Assembly (NCBI RefSeq): GCF_008123965.1
Contig: NZ_VSTH01000101.1
Span: 1-53,282 of the forward strand
From: Bradyrhizobium hipponense
GTDB lineage: Bacteria > Pseudomonadota > Alphaproteobacteria > Rhizobiales > Xanthobacteraceae
Direction: 5' to 3'
Length of the DNA stretch: 53,282 nt
Both the position numbers and the translations under genes were made by a program. The notes under the pieces are model-generated. The model made no database searches. It saw only the letters and a program-made list of their open reading frames with translations, and was not told where the DNA came from. Of this stretch, positions 36,244 through 45,568 are shown piece by piece. Positions within the stretch are counted from its first letter, which is position 1, and each line of letters starts with the position of its first letter.

Positions 36244-36261
36244 ATGAAAGCTCGTGCGCTC
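36238..36261 (+). promoter_or_regulatory. hairpin around the qseC start codon
   Basis: GAGCGCA (36238-36244) and TGCGCTC (36255-36261) are perfectly complementary and enclose a 10-nt loop, so the ATG at 36244 begins at the loop edge. The copy B qseC has its start codon in a similar but longer hairpin with the same GCGCA/TGCGC core. Confidence 0.5.
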
Positions 36262-36525
36262 GTGGCCTGGAATGTGCGCCGGATCCGCGTGGATCGCGGC
36301 ATTCCGCAAGAGCAACTGGCCTACGATGCCGGGATTGACCGCTCATATATGAGCGGCCTTGAGCGGCAATCTGAGAATCCGACAATTGATCTTCTCGACC
36401 GGCTCGCCGAGACGCTGGGTGTTCATTTATCTGAATTCTTTATTCAGCCACCCAAGGGAGCGGCGACACCCAAGACGTTGCCCAAAGGCCGCAGGTCAGC
36501 GCGTCTACGTTCCAATAAACAATAG
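36244..36525 (+). CDS. qseC: QseC-like XRE-family regulator
   Basis: This 93-residue protein has an XRE/Cro-CI helix-turn-helix at about 8-63 (QEQLAYDAGIDRSYMSGLER, then NPTIDLLDRLAETLGV) and a short basic tail. It is divergent from qseM, as QseC is in ICEMlSymR7A, where it sets the level of qseM through operators between the two genes. It is followed by a strong hairpin. The copy B protein shares the fold but differs through most of its sequence. Copy C holds a fragment close to this one. Confidence 0.82.
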   Translation: MKARALVAWNVRRIRVDRGIPQEQLAYDAGIDRSYMSGLERQSENPTIDLLDRLAETLGVHLSEFFIQPPKGAATPKTLPKGRRSARLRSNKQ

Positions 36526-36650
36526 CATTGGGCGAGTTCAGCCCATGCGGACAAGCGCCACGGAAGGGCGCGTCTTAAACAAGTGAAAATCAACTCGACC
36601 AAGCCGGTCCAGCTGCAGCTTTGGTCAATCGGCTTTTCTCCAAGAGTGAA

Positions 36651-36675
36651 CCCCGCCCGAGGCTGTCGGGCGGGG
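36651..36675. terminator. hairpin between qseC and the convergent DUF736 gene
   Basis: CCCCGCCCGA and TCGGGCGGGG form a perfect 10-bp stem with a 5-nt loop. It lies between two convergent genes and probably serves both, although neither side has a clear T run. Weaker or similar hairpins sit at the same place in copies B (about 49598-49617) and C (53169-53191). Confidence 0.6.
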
Positions 36676-36687
36676 CTATGATGAGCC

Positions 36688-37008
36688 TCACTCTCCGTTC
36701 TTGCGGGGCCGCGACCAGAGCAAGGTGTAGCCCTCGCCGCCTTCGTCATCGAACAGGTTCGCGTAGATCGGCGCGTTGAATGAGGGATCGTCGAGCTTGA
36801 GCGAGAGGTAGTCGCGGCCCTCTTCGGAGCGCTTCGACCAGGCGGCCCCAATTTCCGCGCGTCCCACGTAGACCCGATGGCTAGGCGCGTTGTCGTTGGA
36901 GCGATTGGTCTCTGCGACGATGCGGACGCCCTTGGCCTGCAAGCTGAGAGTGATGATCTCGCCCTGGAAATCGTTGCCGACCTTCTTGAAGGAACCGATG
37001 TTAGCCAT
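36688..37008 (-). CDS. DUF736 protein
   Basis: This 106-residue protein is of the DUF736 family, common in accessory regions of rhizobial plasmids and ICEs. Segments are MANIGSFKKVGNDFQGEI, HRVYVGRAEIGAAWSKRSEE and SLKLDDPSFNAPIYANL. The function is unknown. The ATG at 37008 has an AGGAG Shine-Dalgarno sequence. Three further broken copies lie in this window (37385, 49636 and 53207). Confidence 0.88.
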   Translation of the reverse strand: MANIGSFKKVGNDFQGEIITLSLQAKGVRIVAETNRSNDNAPSHRVYVGRAEIGAAWSKRSEEGRDYLSLKLDDPSFNAPIYANLFDDEGGEGYTLLWSRPRKNGE

Positions 37009-37384
37009 GTCACTTCTCCTGTTGTGTTTCGAGCCCACGACCACCGCGGCCTCGATGGCGATCTGCAGGCCGATGACGATCGGCGACGCACCCGCAAGGG
37101 CCGGAGCGCAGCGGAGGACGCCGTTGGAGCGACTTTCTTGTTTCGCGAGGAATGGGCGAAGCCCAGGGGAAGAAAGTCGCATCAACGGCGTTGCGGCTCA
37201 GACGATCGAGGCGCAGCCGGTCTTCGGCCAGATCAAGCCATCAAAGAGGCCACGTGGTCTGCGTGCTGAACCGCAATCTTGAGGAGAACACTGGCGAATC
37301 TCGGTTGTGCTGAACAAGGGGTTGGTACGGTTCGGCGCGGAAGAGAAACAATCTGCCGCAAAGGGGGGCCGTCCCGGAAGGAAT
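37009..37384. other. no gene recognised
   Basis: The region upstream of DUF736 contains its ribosome-binding site and presumably its promoter. No other coding sequence is supported. Confidence 0.4.
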
Positions 37385-37524
37385 GATCGAGCGCGGCGCG
37401 CCGCCCCACCGCAGCTATGTGGGCCAGACAGTGATTGGTAGAGCTCGCTTAAAGCGCTCCGAGGAGAAGTGCGGTTAGCTCTCGCTCAAGCTCGACGACC
37501 CCTCGTTCAACGTGGCGCCCTGTG
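37385..37524 (+). pseudogene. DUF736 remnant, opposite orientation
   Basis: On the plus strand the frame reads APPHRSYVGQTVIGRARLKR, then SEEKCG, a TAG at 37476-37478, and LSLKLDDPSFN. It matches the middle of the intact DUF736 protein, with a stop in place of the Tyr of RDYLSL. Both ends are missing. Confidence 0.75.
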
Positions 37525-37560
37525 CGGTCGTGCCCGACCGATGATGGCGACGAAGCCTCA

Positions 37561-38013
37561 TCACTCATGCGTGGCGGCTGTGAGAACTGGTTGCGGCATC
37601 TTCTCCGCCACGCCAGCCGACTCGAACGGGCTGGTCTCCGCGAAAACGGTCAGGCGCGCCCATGCCGTGCCGCCGATGCAAACCGCACCTAGGCAAGCGA
37701 AGGCCTCGCGCCAAGCTAGCGAAGGCACCCCGATCTGCGACAGGGCCAACACCAGATGATAGCCAGCGATTGCCGCAGGGACGACGAATGCGGTTGCGAT
37801 CGCGACGCGCAAGGTCAAGGACCGACTAACGGCGACGGCGACCTGACCAGCGGCGAGCGTCAGCGCGCCAGAAGCAATTCCGATAAGCAGTGCGCCGACG
37901 ACACCCACGCGGAGTGCGACGAAAAACGGCAAGGCATACACTGCCAGCGCGAAAATCGCCCAGCAGAACAAACCGATGCCGAGTGTGTTGAGAACGAGCC
38001 CAAGAGCGAGCAT
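37561..38013 (-). CDS. small four-helix membrane protein
   Basis: From the ATG at 38013 this is a 150-residue protein with about four membrane segments (LGIGLFCWAIFALAVYALPF; ALLIGIASGALTLAAGQV; VAIATAFVVPAAIAGYHLVL; ACLGAVCIGGTAWARL). I recognise it as a type often seen near DUF736 and DUF2493 genes in rhizobial mobile regions, but its function is unknown. The sequence looks intact. Starts further upstream would add a His/Gly-rich leader that does not look natural. Confidence 0.7.
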   Translation of the reverse strand: MLALGLVLNTLGIGLFCWAIFALAVYALPFFVALRVGVVGALLIGIASGALTLAAGQVAVAVSRSLTLRVAIATAFVVPAAIAGYHLVLALSQIGVPSLAWREAFACLGAVCIGGTAWARLTVFAETSPFESAGVAEKMPQPVLTAATHE

Positions 38014-38153
38014 GGTGGTGGCTCCATGTGCATAGATGTACCAGTCGCGCCTTCCACCACCACCACCATGGCGCAATTTCGGACATAGAACCGAAACGAG
38101 GCGGAGTTGCAGCGCAACTCCGCCTCGTTAGCTTGGAGGCGAGAAGACGGCGC

Positions 38154-38330
38154 TCACGCGCCGCCGAACTTCCAGACGGGAATGCCGAGCCGCTTCGCCT
38201 TGTCAGCGAGATTGTCCTGAATTCCCGTGCCCGGGAAATGCATGACGCCGATTGGCAGAAGCTCGAGCAGAGCGTCGTTGCGCTTGACCCACCTCGGGGA
38301 AGCGACCGAGGGAAGAGCTGCTCGTATGGT
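38154..38330 (-). pseudogene. DUF2493 C-terminal fragment
   Basis: The frame ends with RWVKRNDALLELLPIGVMHF, then PGTGIQDNLADKAKRLGIPV. This is the end of the DUF2493 (YspA/SLOG-related) domain carried on many rhizobial plasmids. The first 200 or so residues are absent. The break lies next to the end of the cytochrome cassette, which suggests the cassette arrived here and cut the gene. Confidence 0.7.
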
Positions 38331-38401
38331 CGAGATGAGCAAACGGCTTCGACAATTCGAAAGATCTCGCTTTGACTTTCCACGTGCGGGCAACGGACCT
38401 C

Positions 38402-40657
38402 TCACAGCGTCTTAAGATACTCGACAAGCGCTCGCCGCTCGGCGTCGGTCAATTCTGGCCCGATGACACCAGGCGGCAGCTTTGTTAAGTCGGGTTCCTT
38501 GCCCTCAAACGAATGTCCACGATTGCTGTTCCCAAGCAGCGATACATTGAAGTCCGTCAGACCGGCCGCACAGGCGTCGCTCGCTTGTGTTTTCGTAACA
38601 AGCCCGACATTGACCGGATCGAATTCGCGGCTGCCAACGCAGAAAGACGTCGGCCGCTCCTTCTGCGGCAACAACATGTCTCTCAGCGTCGGCACGGACC
38701 CGTTGTGCAGATAGGGCGCTGTCGCCCAAACGCCATCCAACGGGCGCGCCCGATATTGAGGTTCCAGGGCAAGAACATCTTCGTCCTTTCCGTTATGGTT
38801 CGCCCGAGCCCCAACGTAGACTCGTTGGTTTTGACAATTCTTCCTGGGTCCCCAGATCTGCTGCTTGGCTTCTTCGGAGGTGCCGTTCGCAATGATCCAT
38901 TGGTCGATTGTCTTCCCGACCACGTCCATGAGTGCGAGTACGAAAAGAGGATCTGCCCCTTTGTTCGCGGGAAGGCCGCAAGCCCAGGCTTTATTGAGGT
39001 CATCGACTGGACTTAATCCAAGTGACTCAGGTAGGTGAACGCGGCGCGTCGTGAGGACATCGGATTGTTGACGATCGGTACCGATCGCCGTGACCGGCAT
39101 CTGGACCACATTGAAATAATGCCGCCCCCCTATGTCCACCCAATTCTTCTCATTCTTGGCGGAACGATCGGGGTTCTCCGGCTTCCAGAACGAATCCTCC
39201 GGCCATCTTTTGTCGAAGGCAGGATCGTTGACCGGGCCTCGGTGGCATTCAAAGCAGTGCGCGCGATATAGATCGCGGCCTTTTTCAACGAACTTTTCGT
39301 CAATGCCCCATGCCGGGTCGCTCCGAAATTTTTCCTGTGCGTCCTTCCACCTGGGCGCTACGAGCCCGGTAAATTTTCTGCCGCTTGCATCGGCCGCCGA
39401 AAAGGGATCGGCGCCGCGCAGAAGCTCTTCGAACCGCGCGATGTCGGATAGATGTATCGATGAGGCAAAAAGTGGCCGTCCGGGCGCGGGCGCGGTCATA
39501 TTGATTTTCGCGCTGACACCGAGCGCCTCGCCTGAATTGCGAACAAGTTCGTTGAGAACGGAGGCGTCATACTGCGCCCAGAGGAAATACGGTGTGTCCC
39601 AGATGGGCGGAAAGCTTACTGGCGCATCATGGCGGGCAAAGTTGCCCTTGAGGAGTGGATCCGGGAGTTCGCCGGTCAGGGGATCGAGTAGGTTGCTATA
39701 GAAAACCTGGTTCCCGATCCGGTTCAGCGCGTCAAGTCTACCAAAACCTTCATCGAGATCCGCAACTCCCTGTCCCGTCAAAAGCCTATCGCCCTGCACC
39801 TTTTGTTTTTTGATCTTTTGAAGTGCAAGCTCTAGATCGCTTCGAAGCTGCTTTCGATCAACGCCTTGACCTTTGATCTGCTCCAGCCTGCTGGCGAAAC
39901 GCTCGAACCGCCACGGCAAAATCAGCGTGTAGCCGATAGACAGCCCGATGACTCGTTCAACCTCGCCGAGATTGACCATCGCCGGCCCACCGTCGAACCG
40001 AAGGCTGACATTTTTGTACTCCAGATGCCCTGTATGACAGGCGGCGCAGGTCAATCCGATCTGATCTTCATATGAGGCTCCCGTCGTCGGGTCGACACCG
40101 CCCTTAAGGATGGCAAAGCCGACAGGCAAGCCATTTGGATTGTCGGGCAAGTTTGGAGTCCAACCGGGGCTCCCACCGTCCCCATTCGAGCCATCTTCGT
40201 GATAACCGTATGAGGGAGCGTTACCGGCGAAGTTATTTGAGCCAGGACTGGGGATAAAGCCAAGGCGGCGCAAGTAGCCGTCGTCCGTCAAGCTTGTGTA
40301 AGAGAAGGACAACTCCGGGCGCTCCAACGCCAGGAACCATTGATAAGGGACAGGTATGGTTGCCGTCCCCTGCGACGTGTGGTGAAACCAGTAACGCTGG
40401 CGCGAGCTCCAATTCTGCGGCAGCCAATAGGCGCTTTCGATTTTCGGTGGCTGCGGCAAGGTCGCAGGCAGCAGTTGAGCGATCAGATTTGCGTCGTTCT
40501 TGATTTTAAGAGCTGCATCGCGAACCTTCTCCGGCGCGAAATACACCAAGCCGGCCGACACGATCGCGACGACGACGATTGCGAACAACAGCCCGGCGAC
40601 ATGAGGCCAGCGCCTCACCGAGGAATAAAGCCGAGAGCCGAAAGAACGTCTCCCCAT
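38402..40657 (-). CDS. dihaem cytochrome c, RoxA/peroxidase-like
   Basis: This 751-residue protein is anchored by one N-terminal helix (VAGLLFAIVVVAIVSAGLVY), so it lies in the periplasm. It has two haem-binding motifs, CAACH at about 204-208 and CFECH at about 468-472. The segments QNWSSRQRYWFHHTSQGT and GVWATAPYLHNGSVPTLRD resemble the large dihaem cytochrome c family that includes rubber oxygenase RoxA and CcpA-type peroxidases. The exact reaction cannot be read from sequence. The ATG at 40657 has GGAG 8 bp upstream and is preferred to a GTG three codons earlier. It is the last gene of a three-gene cassette. Confidence 0.85.
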   Translation of the reverse strand: MGRRSFGSRLYSSVRRWPHVAGLLFAIVVVAIVSAGLVYFAPEKVRDAALKIKNDANLIAQLLPATLPQPPKIESAYWLPQNWSSRQRYWFHHTSQGTATIPVPYQWFLALERPELSFSYTSLTDDGYLRRLGFIPSPGSNNFAGNAPSYGYHEDGSNGDGGSPGWTPNLPDNPNGLPVGFAILKGGVDPTTGASYEDQIGLTCAACHTGHLEYKNVSLRFDGGPAMVNLGEVERVIGLSIGYTLILPWRFERFASRLEQIKGQGVDRKQLRSDLELALQKIKKQKVQGDRLLTGQGVADLDEGFGRLDALNRIGNQVFYSNLLDPLTGELPDPLLKGNFARHDAPVSFPPIWDTPYFLWAQYDASVLNELVRNSGEALGVSAKINMTAPAPGRPLFASSIHLSDIARFEELLRGADPFSAADASGRKFTGLVAPRWKDAQEKFRSDPAWGIDEKFVEKGRDLYRAHCFECHRGPVNDPAFDKRWPEDSFWKPENPDRSAKNEKNWVDIGGRHYFNVVQMPVTAIGTDRQQSDVLTTRRVHLPESLGLSPVDDLNKAWACGLPANKGADPLFVLALMDVVGKTIDQWIIANGTSEEAKQQIWGPRKNCQNQRVYVGARANHNGKDEDVLALEPQYRARPLDGVWATAPYLHNGSVPTLRDMLLPQKERPTSFCVGSREFDPVNVGLVTKTQASDACAAGLTDFNVSLLGNSNRGHSFEGKEPDLTKLPPGVIGPELTDAERRALVEYLKTL

Positions 40658-40730
40658 AGCGAGCACTCCATCTATCTCTGTCGTGCGTTCAGCCGGGCCG
40701 GCGGGCAGCCGGAAACGGCGGCGGCGTCTG

Positions 40731-42101
40731 TTACTTGTTCAGCAATTGGCTATTGATGAAGGCGACCACGTCGGCCGTCTCGGCTGCCGCGCGCCGCGTG
40801 ATCGTCGCCGCCGCCGGGCCGCCCTGCAAGAAGGATGGAAACCAACCGAAATTGCGAACATTCCAGTTTTCCTTTGGCAAGACCGCTCGGTTCACGCCTG
40901 GCACTGCGAAGTTTGGAATTTTCCTGGCGAGTGGCTGCGCCGTCTCGGTGTGACAGCTGACGCAATCGGTATTGAAGAAGTGGCTTTTCTTAGGGTCGGC
41001 AATGATATCGACGATTTCGAGTATGCGACTGCTGGGCACGTTGCCATCAATGAACTCGGACGTCGAAACACCCTTGCGATCGGCGGCTGCTAAAGGCGGA
41101 TTTTGCAATGCCGCGTGACGACAGGTGATCGGACTCTGATTGTTGGTAACCGGCTGCGGGATGATGGGTTTTCCGCCGATAATGCTGAACATCTGCGCTG
41201 CGTGCACGCCATCAAGCGTCGGGCCAGGCACGGGTATCAAGCCAGCCTGCGGGACCCTTAACATCGAGACGAAAATCCAGGGCTCGGGCGACGAGATGCC
41301 CATGACAGCCATGGTGTTGAGGCGCTGCGGTGAAAGATGCTTCTCGAGTAAGGTCTTGAGTGCATCACGAAACGCCTTTGCCGATGCCCCAACAAGGCCC
41401 GGATGCACATTCAGATCTCCGGCAGTCGAGACTTTGACATTGCCAAAATGTCCGGCTGCAAGTTGATCGCGCAAGGTCGCGACATCACGAATGATTGCCT
41501 TAAAGGCTTCATCGTCCGGCTTGAACCGCGGAAACGGCGCACAACCGTCGAGAGGCGGATCCGGGTCGAGGTTAAAGCTAAAGATAAGGTGGCCGGCGGT
41601 GTCATGAACTTTGAATCCGTCTGGTCCATTGGTTACCGGCTGAATGATGAGGCGGATTTGCGGTTGTCGGCCAAACTGGGCGATGACATCCGGCGACAAT
41701 CCCGGCGCGCCCGGGTCGATTCTGATGCCGGCAACAAACCAGGCGTCGATCTTTTTCACGGCATCGGGCAGCTGGATGTGACGTACACCCAAGTCTGGCA
41801 CTCCCGGACGCTCGGGATTCTCGGCGTTGGCAATAAAGCGCACGAAGTCTGCGTCGGAAAAAAGTCGCTGCGGAGATCCTGTGGGGCCGGCGAGATCGGA
41901 TGCCGCGATCAGATTGGCCAGGTCAGCCGACGACTTCGGTGGAGGGAAGAGGATGGACACATCGTTGGGCGAAAGCGGCTTTGCGGCCGTTTGCGTCGGA
42001 GCCGCTCCCACGCCCAAAGCCGTGACGAACACCACCCCCGCCGCAAACAGTCTTGCAAGCCGTCGACGAAACCTCGATCCGCACATCTCACCCCTTGTCA
42101 T
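40731..42101 (-). CDS. exported monohaem cytochrome c-like protein
   Basis: This 456-residue protein has a signal peptide (RLFAAGVVFVTALGVGAAPT) and one haem c site, CVSCH at about 380-384, close to the C-terminus. The remaining 350 residues match no domain I know. An ATG five codons in is preceded directly by AAGGGG and may be the real start. It lies between the lipase and dihaem cytochrome genes, all on one strand with gaps of about 70-100 bp, so it is probably the electron partner of the large cytochrome. Confidence 0.75.
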   Translation of the reverse strand: MTRGEMCGSRFRRRLARLFAAGVVFVTALGVGAAPTQTAAKPLSPNDVSILFPPPKSSADLANLIAASDLAGPTGSPQRLFSDADFVRFIANAENPERPGVPDLGVRHIQLPDAVKKIDAWFVAGIRIDPGAPGLSPDVIAQFGRQPQIRLIIQPVTNGPDGFKVHDTAGHLIFSFNLDPDPPLDGCAPFPRFKPDDEAFKAIIRDVATLRDQLAAGHFGNVKVSTAGDLNVHPGLVGASAKAFRDALKTLLEKHLSPQRLNTMAVMGISSPEPWIFVSMLRVPQAGLIPVPGPTLDGVHAAQMFSIIGGKPIIPQPVTNNQSPITCRHAALQNPPLAAADRKGVSTSEFIDGNVPSSRILEIVDIIADPKKSHFFNTDCVSCHTETAQPLARKIPNFAVPGVNRAVLPKENWNVRNFGWFPSFLQGGPAAATITRRAAAETADVVAFINSQLLNK

Positions 42102-42203
42102 CTTGGCAATCCCCCTTTGAGACCAAAAAGTTCAAACATCAGTCGTCGAAATCTCGACGCAGCGTTCACTCAACAAGCAAAACGGACCGGCGGATCAAGC
42201 TTC

Positions 42204-45200
42204 TCATTCCTCACCGTAGAACTGGCTTTGCAGGGTCTTGAGTTTCGTCGGATGCAATGCCTCCTCGATACAGCCGACAAACATCTCACTCCTTGCATTG
42301 ACGCGCGCGCCGTCAGCCGGGGCATGTTCCATGTCCGTCTGCAATGCACGCACGGCCGTCCATTCCTTCGCACGATCTTTCAGCAACTCGAACAGTGTCT
42401 GATGGTTTTCGTAAGGATGGAGTCGAAAGTGAGCGAACGTCACCTTGGCTGCAATCTTTGCATCCCTTAGCGCGTCGGGAAGCGTTAGCAGATCAAGTCC
42501 TTCCAGCTCGTCAAGCTGTTGCGTTTGGCTCTGTGCTTCCTGATATTGTTCGCGCCCGACCAATTGATACATTCCTCGCGGACGAAACAGCCAACCGTCA
42601 TCCGTTCCGGGCTGGTTTCCGAACGGGTTGCCGTCGTAGCCAAGAACGAAGTTGGCCAACTCCTTGGGATGGTTAAGCAATGAGTTCACGTCGACCGCCG
42701 GCCTGTTTGCGGCCACAAGCTTTGCGTTGTTCTTGTCGATGCGATCGTGCCATTTCTGCGGGAGTTGAGAAGCCGCGCTGTAAGAGAAGTTTTCGCTGCT
42801 GCGCGTAAAGTCGGCGCTGTCGTAGGAGACTGATCCCAGAATATAGGCCAGGATACGGGGATCCGTTTCCTCGACGCGATCCCATTCCTGCAACAAGGCT
42901 TTGACCTGCTCGGCCTGAAAATATGCCATATAGCTCTTGCGATATGGCGGAACAGGTGAAGGGGCCGGCGAATGGTCCTTGCTCGATTCAGTCAGCTGGT
43001 GCTCGTAGGCGGCGACTTTATCCTGATATTTCTCATAACCGCGCTCTTGCAACCAATTGCTCTCATAACAGGCAAGCAACGGCTGCGGCTTGATCTTTGG
43101 AGTTGGTCGATATTCCTTGGCTAGCTCGTCGGCGTAGGCAGCCTGTGCGAGTTTGGCGTCTTTGAGCGTTTCAAATGCGGACGCGACCGATCCATTCAGA
43201 AGATGAAACAACTTCACTTGCAGGCAATCAGCGTTGCTCTGCCTCTGGCGGGACTGATCGAAGTCGTCCTTCGGCACGCAGTCCCAAAACCGGCCACTGC
43301 TCAGTGAGATGATATCTTCGGTCTTCTGCGACAACGTCCATCCGAGCGGAAGGCTATAGAACAAGCCTGTTATGTCGGTTCGGCCGAAGGTTGGAAAACG
43401 CTGCACGCTGGGGGTGACTTCGGCGTCCGGCCGACGATCGATGCTGGTTGCATGATTGAGCGCGACATAGGTTCGGGAGGTTCGCGTGCTCAAGAGCGCG
43501 CGTACCGGCTCCATGAGCTCACCGAACATGAATGAACCATGATCACCGAATTGCCCGCTCACCAGGGACAGCAGGTAAATCCGGAATTTTGGTGCGTCAG
43601 AAGTGCCCTTGATGCTGTTAAGCTTCTCAATTAGGTCGAGCGCGGTCTCGATTCCCGAATTCTCCACATATCCGCCATCGACCAAGCGCGCCTGCGGGTT
43701 AGTGGTTATACAGTCATTTTTCAACGAGACGGTCGCTGCCGGCGTCACCCATGGAAATCGCGCGCTCGCGAAAGCGGCTGTGCTGAGCGGAATACGAAGT
43801 GAGTGGCTCTTGACCGTTTGGTCGGCCCCCGTTGCGACGCGTTCGAGTCCCGCGAGAATACACAGGTCCGTGTCATTCGGGTGTAACGGATCGAAATCGA
43901 ATGGAGAGATGACGGCCCGTTTGCCGCTGCCGGCATCTGTCGTATTGAACAACAGCGCCGGCATGTTGTTGCCGGCTGTCCAATGGGACTGAAAGTCGGC
44001 CCTTAGCAGATTGGATTGATCGCCGGTGCCCTTGTGGCTGTCGAGCATTCTGTCACCGGCGTTCTCCAAAGTATATTCCAGAAAACGCGCGCGATCGAAG
44101 GCGGGGATCGCGACCGGAGAAAACATCTGAGTGAAATCGGTAAACAGGAAGCCGGCGACCAAAGGCGACAGAAAATCGGTCGCCAAGACGCTTGCGACGC
44201 GCTGCTCCACCGGCCCAGGGGCATCAATATCTTGGACTCGTCCGACGCCGGCCAGAAAGTCCGCGATTTTCGGACATGTCTTTCCGTCGGCGGCATTCGA
44301 ATCAAGGGACGCATTCTCGGCGTGGAGCGCAGCGGCGAAGATGGCGGAACCGACACTGCCTCCTGAGACAGCGCTTATCGCAAACAGATGCTGTCGAAAT
44401 GCCGGACAGAGATCCTGCATTCTCGCAAGAAACCGCGCCGCATTATTGGCAGCATAGATACCTCCTCCTTGCGCCGCGACAATGAAGACGGGATATTCGC
44501 CGAGCCTCCTGGCTTCCTCCAGCCGCGGCTTCTGTAAGAGCCACTCACGGAACGCCGCGACCGCAGACATGCGTGCGTCTTTCGGCAGGCTGTTTGCTTC
44601 AGCGACGGTGCGCAGTTCGTGGTCGTCGCCTCCCAACAAGGAGGCAAGCAGAAACAAGCCGCCAAAGACAACGGGTATAAATGGAAAGGTAAACTTGATC
44701 GTCAGTAGAGCAAAGTGGACGGCGAGACCAACGACGCAAACCGCAAAGAGAGCGATCACGCCGAACGATCCGAAAAATTGTGCGAGCCTATCCGGCAGCA
44801 GGATGAATGCCGTTGTCAACAGGACGATGCCGCCGATCGTGAGCGCGAGAAACCTGTAGCGGATGAAGTAGGTATTGTTGGCGCGGCTCGCGAGATCAAT
44901 CGATCGATCTCTCGATCCCATCCGCCACGTAAATATCACGAAGCAGACGAGCATGATCAGCATGGCGATTGCGAGGATGAGCAGCATGTTACGCTCGAAC
45001 GCGAGCGCCTGGTCCTGAATGCGGAAGATACTTCCGACTTCCTCGACCTCACCGACCTTTCTCGCTGGGCGCGACGCGAATTGACCTGCCGTCGCGGCGA
45101 TTATCGGCAGCGCTCCGAGCAAAACGGGCGCAAGCCTTATGTAAAAGGCCAAACGGCCCGTAGCGTGGGGGATTTCTGGCAGGGACGCAGTCGTGAGCTG

Positions 45201-45404
45201 AAACGCGCCTGCCCAGATCGTTACGGCAATCACGCCCAGGGCAGCGAACTCCCTGACCGTCACCCAACCAATGTCGTCAGCGGCTATCCGATAGAGCTCC
45301 TGAATCTGATCTGGCAGATATAGCAATACTGAGATGGCTACCGATAGAACAATCATCCACCGGAGGTTGCGTAACAGGGCAAAGAGCTGCTCGCGCACAG
45401 TCAT
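42204..45404 (-). CDS. membrane-anchored patatin-like phospholipase
   Basis: This 1066-residue protein joins about seven N-terminal membrane helices (between residues 15 and 258) to a patatin-type lipase domain. The catalytic elements are complete: oxyanion loop AAQGGGIYAA (Gly313-315), nucleophile GGSVG (Ser350) and DGG (Asp576). A further 480 helical residues follow, of no known type. The domain should face the side where the loops place it, most likely the cytoplasm, and cleave membrane or storage lipids. It is first in the cassette, upstream of both cytochromes. It is far larger than ordinary patatins (300-400 residues). Confidence 0.85.
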   Translation of the reverse strand: MTVREQLFALLRNLRWMIVLSVAISVLLYLPDQIQELYRIAADDIGWVTVREFAALGVIAVTIWAGAFQLTTASLPEIPHATGRLAFYIRLAPVLLGALPIIAATAGQFASRPARKVGEVEEVGSIFRIQDQALAFERNMLLILAIAMLIMLVCFVIFTWRMGSRDRSIDLASRANNTYFIRYRFLALTIGGIVLLTTAFILLPDRLAQFFGSFGVIALFAVCVVGLAVHFALLTIKFTFPFIPVVFGGLFLLASLLGGDDHELRTVAEANSLPKDARMSAVAAFREWLLQKPRLEEARRLGEYPVFIVAAQGGGIYAANNAARFLARMQDLCPAFRQHLFAISAVSGGSVGSAIFAAALHAENASLDSNAADGKTCPKIADFLAGVGRVQDIDAPGPVEQRVASVLATDFLSPLVAGFLFTDFTQMFSPVAIPAFDRARFLEYTLENAGDRMLDSHKGTGDQSNLLRADFQSHWTAGNNMPALLFNTTDAGSGKRAVISPFDFDPLHPNDTDLCILAGLERVATGADQTVKSHSLRIPLSTAAFASARFPWVTPAATVSLKNDCITTNPQARLVDGGYVENSGIETALDLIEKLNSIKGTSDAPKFRIYLLSLVSGQFGDHGSFMFGELMEPVRALLSTRTSRTYVALNHATSIDRRPDAEVTPSVQRFPTFGRTDITGLFYSLPLGWTLSQKTEDIISLSSGRFWDCVPKDDFDQSRQRQSNADCLQVKLFHLLNGSVASAFETLKDAKLAQAAYADELAKEYRPTPKIKPQPLLACYESNWLQERGYEKYQDKVAAYEHQLTESSKDHSPAPSPVPPYRKSYMAYFQAEQVKALLQEWDRVEETDPRILAYILGSVSYDSADFTRSSENFSYSAASQLPQKWHDRIDKNNAKLVAANRPAVDVNSLLNHPKELANFVLGYDGNPFGNQPGTDDGWLFRPRGMYQLVGREQYQEAQSQTQQLDELEGLDLLTLPDALRDAKIAAKVTFAHFRLHPYENHQTLFELLKDRAKEWTAVRALQTDMEHAPADGARVNARSEMFVGCIEEALHPTKLKTLQSQFYGEE

Positions 45405-45568
45405 CGCATCATTTCCCTCACAGGTTTGCGGAGATACTCACTGAGTTAGTAAAGTAGACGCGGATTCCGGACATTCGTGCTGCTTGTACCGAACAGGATC
45501 GAGCCCGTGGACATACAGGCGACCTGCAACAAAATAATTATGGGCGCGCTCGCGAGAAGAGCGTCGAA
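45405..45568. promoter_or_regulatory. promoter region of the lipase-cytochrome cassette
   Basis: This is the divergent intergenic region upstream of the patatin gene. No clear operator or sigma-54 element was seen. Confidence 0.35.

Noticed and set aside
41403..42470. 355-codon plus-strand ORF
   Set aside because: It overlaps the cytochrome gene and the end of the patatin gene on the other strand and has no protein-like features.
44715..45323. 202-codon plus-strand ORF
   Set aside because: It is antisense to the membrane region of the patatin-like protein. Its charged, repetitive composition is an artefact of reading hydrophobic codons backwards.
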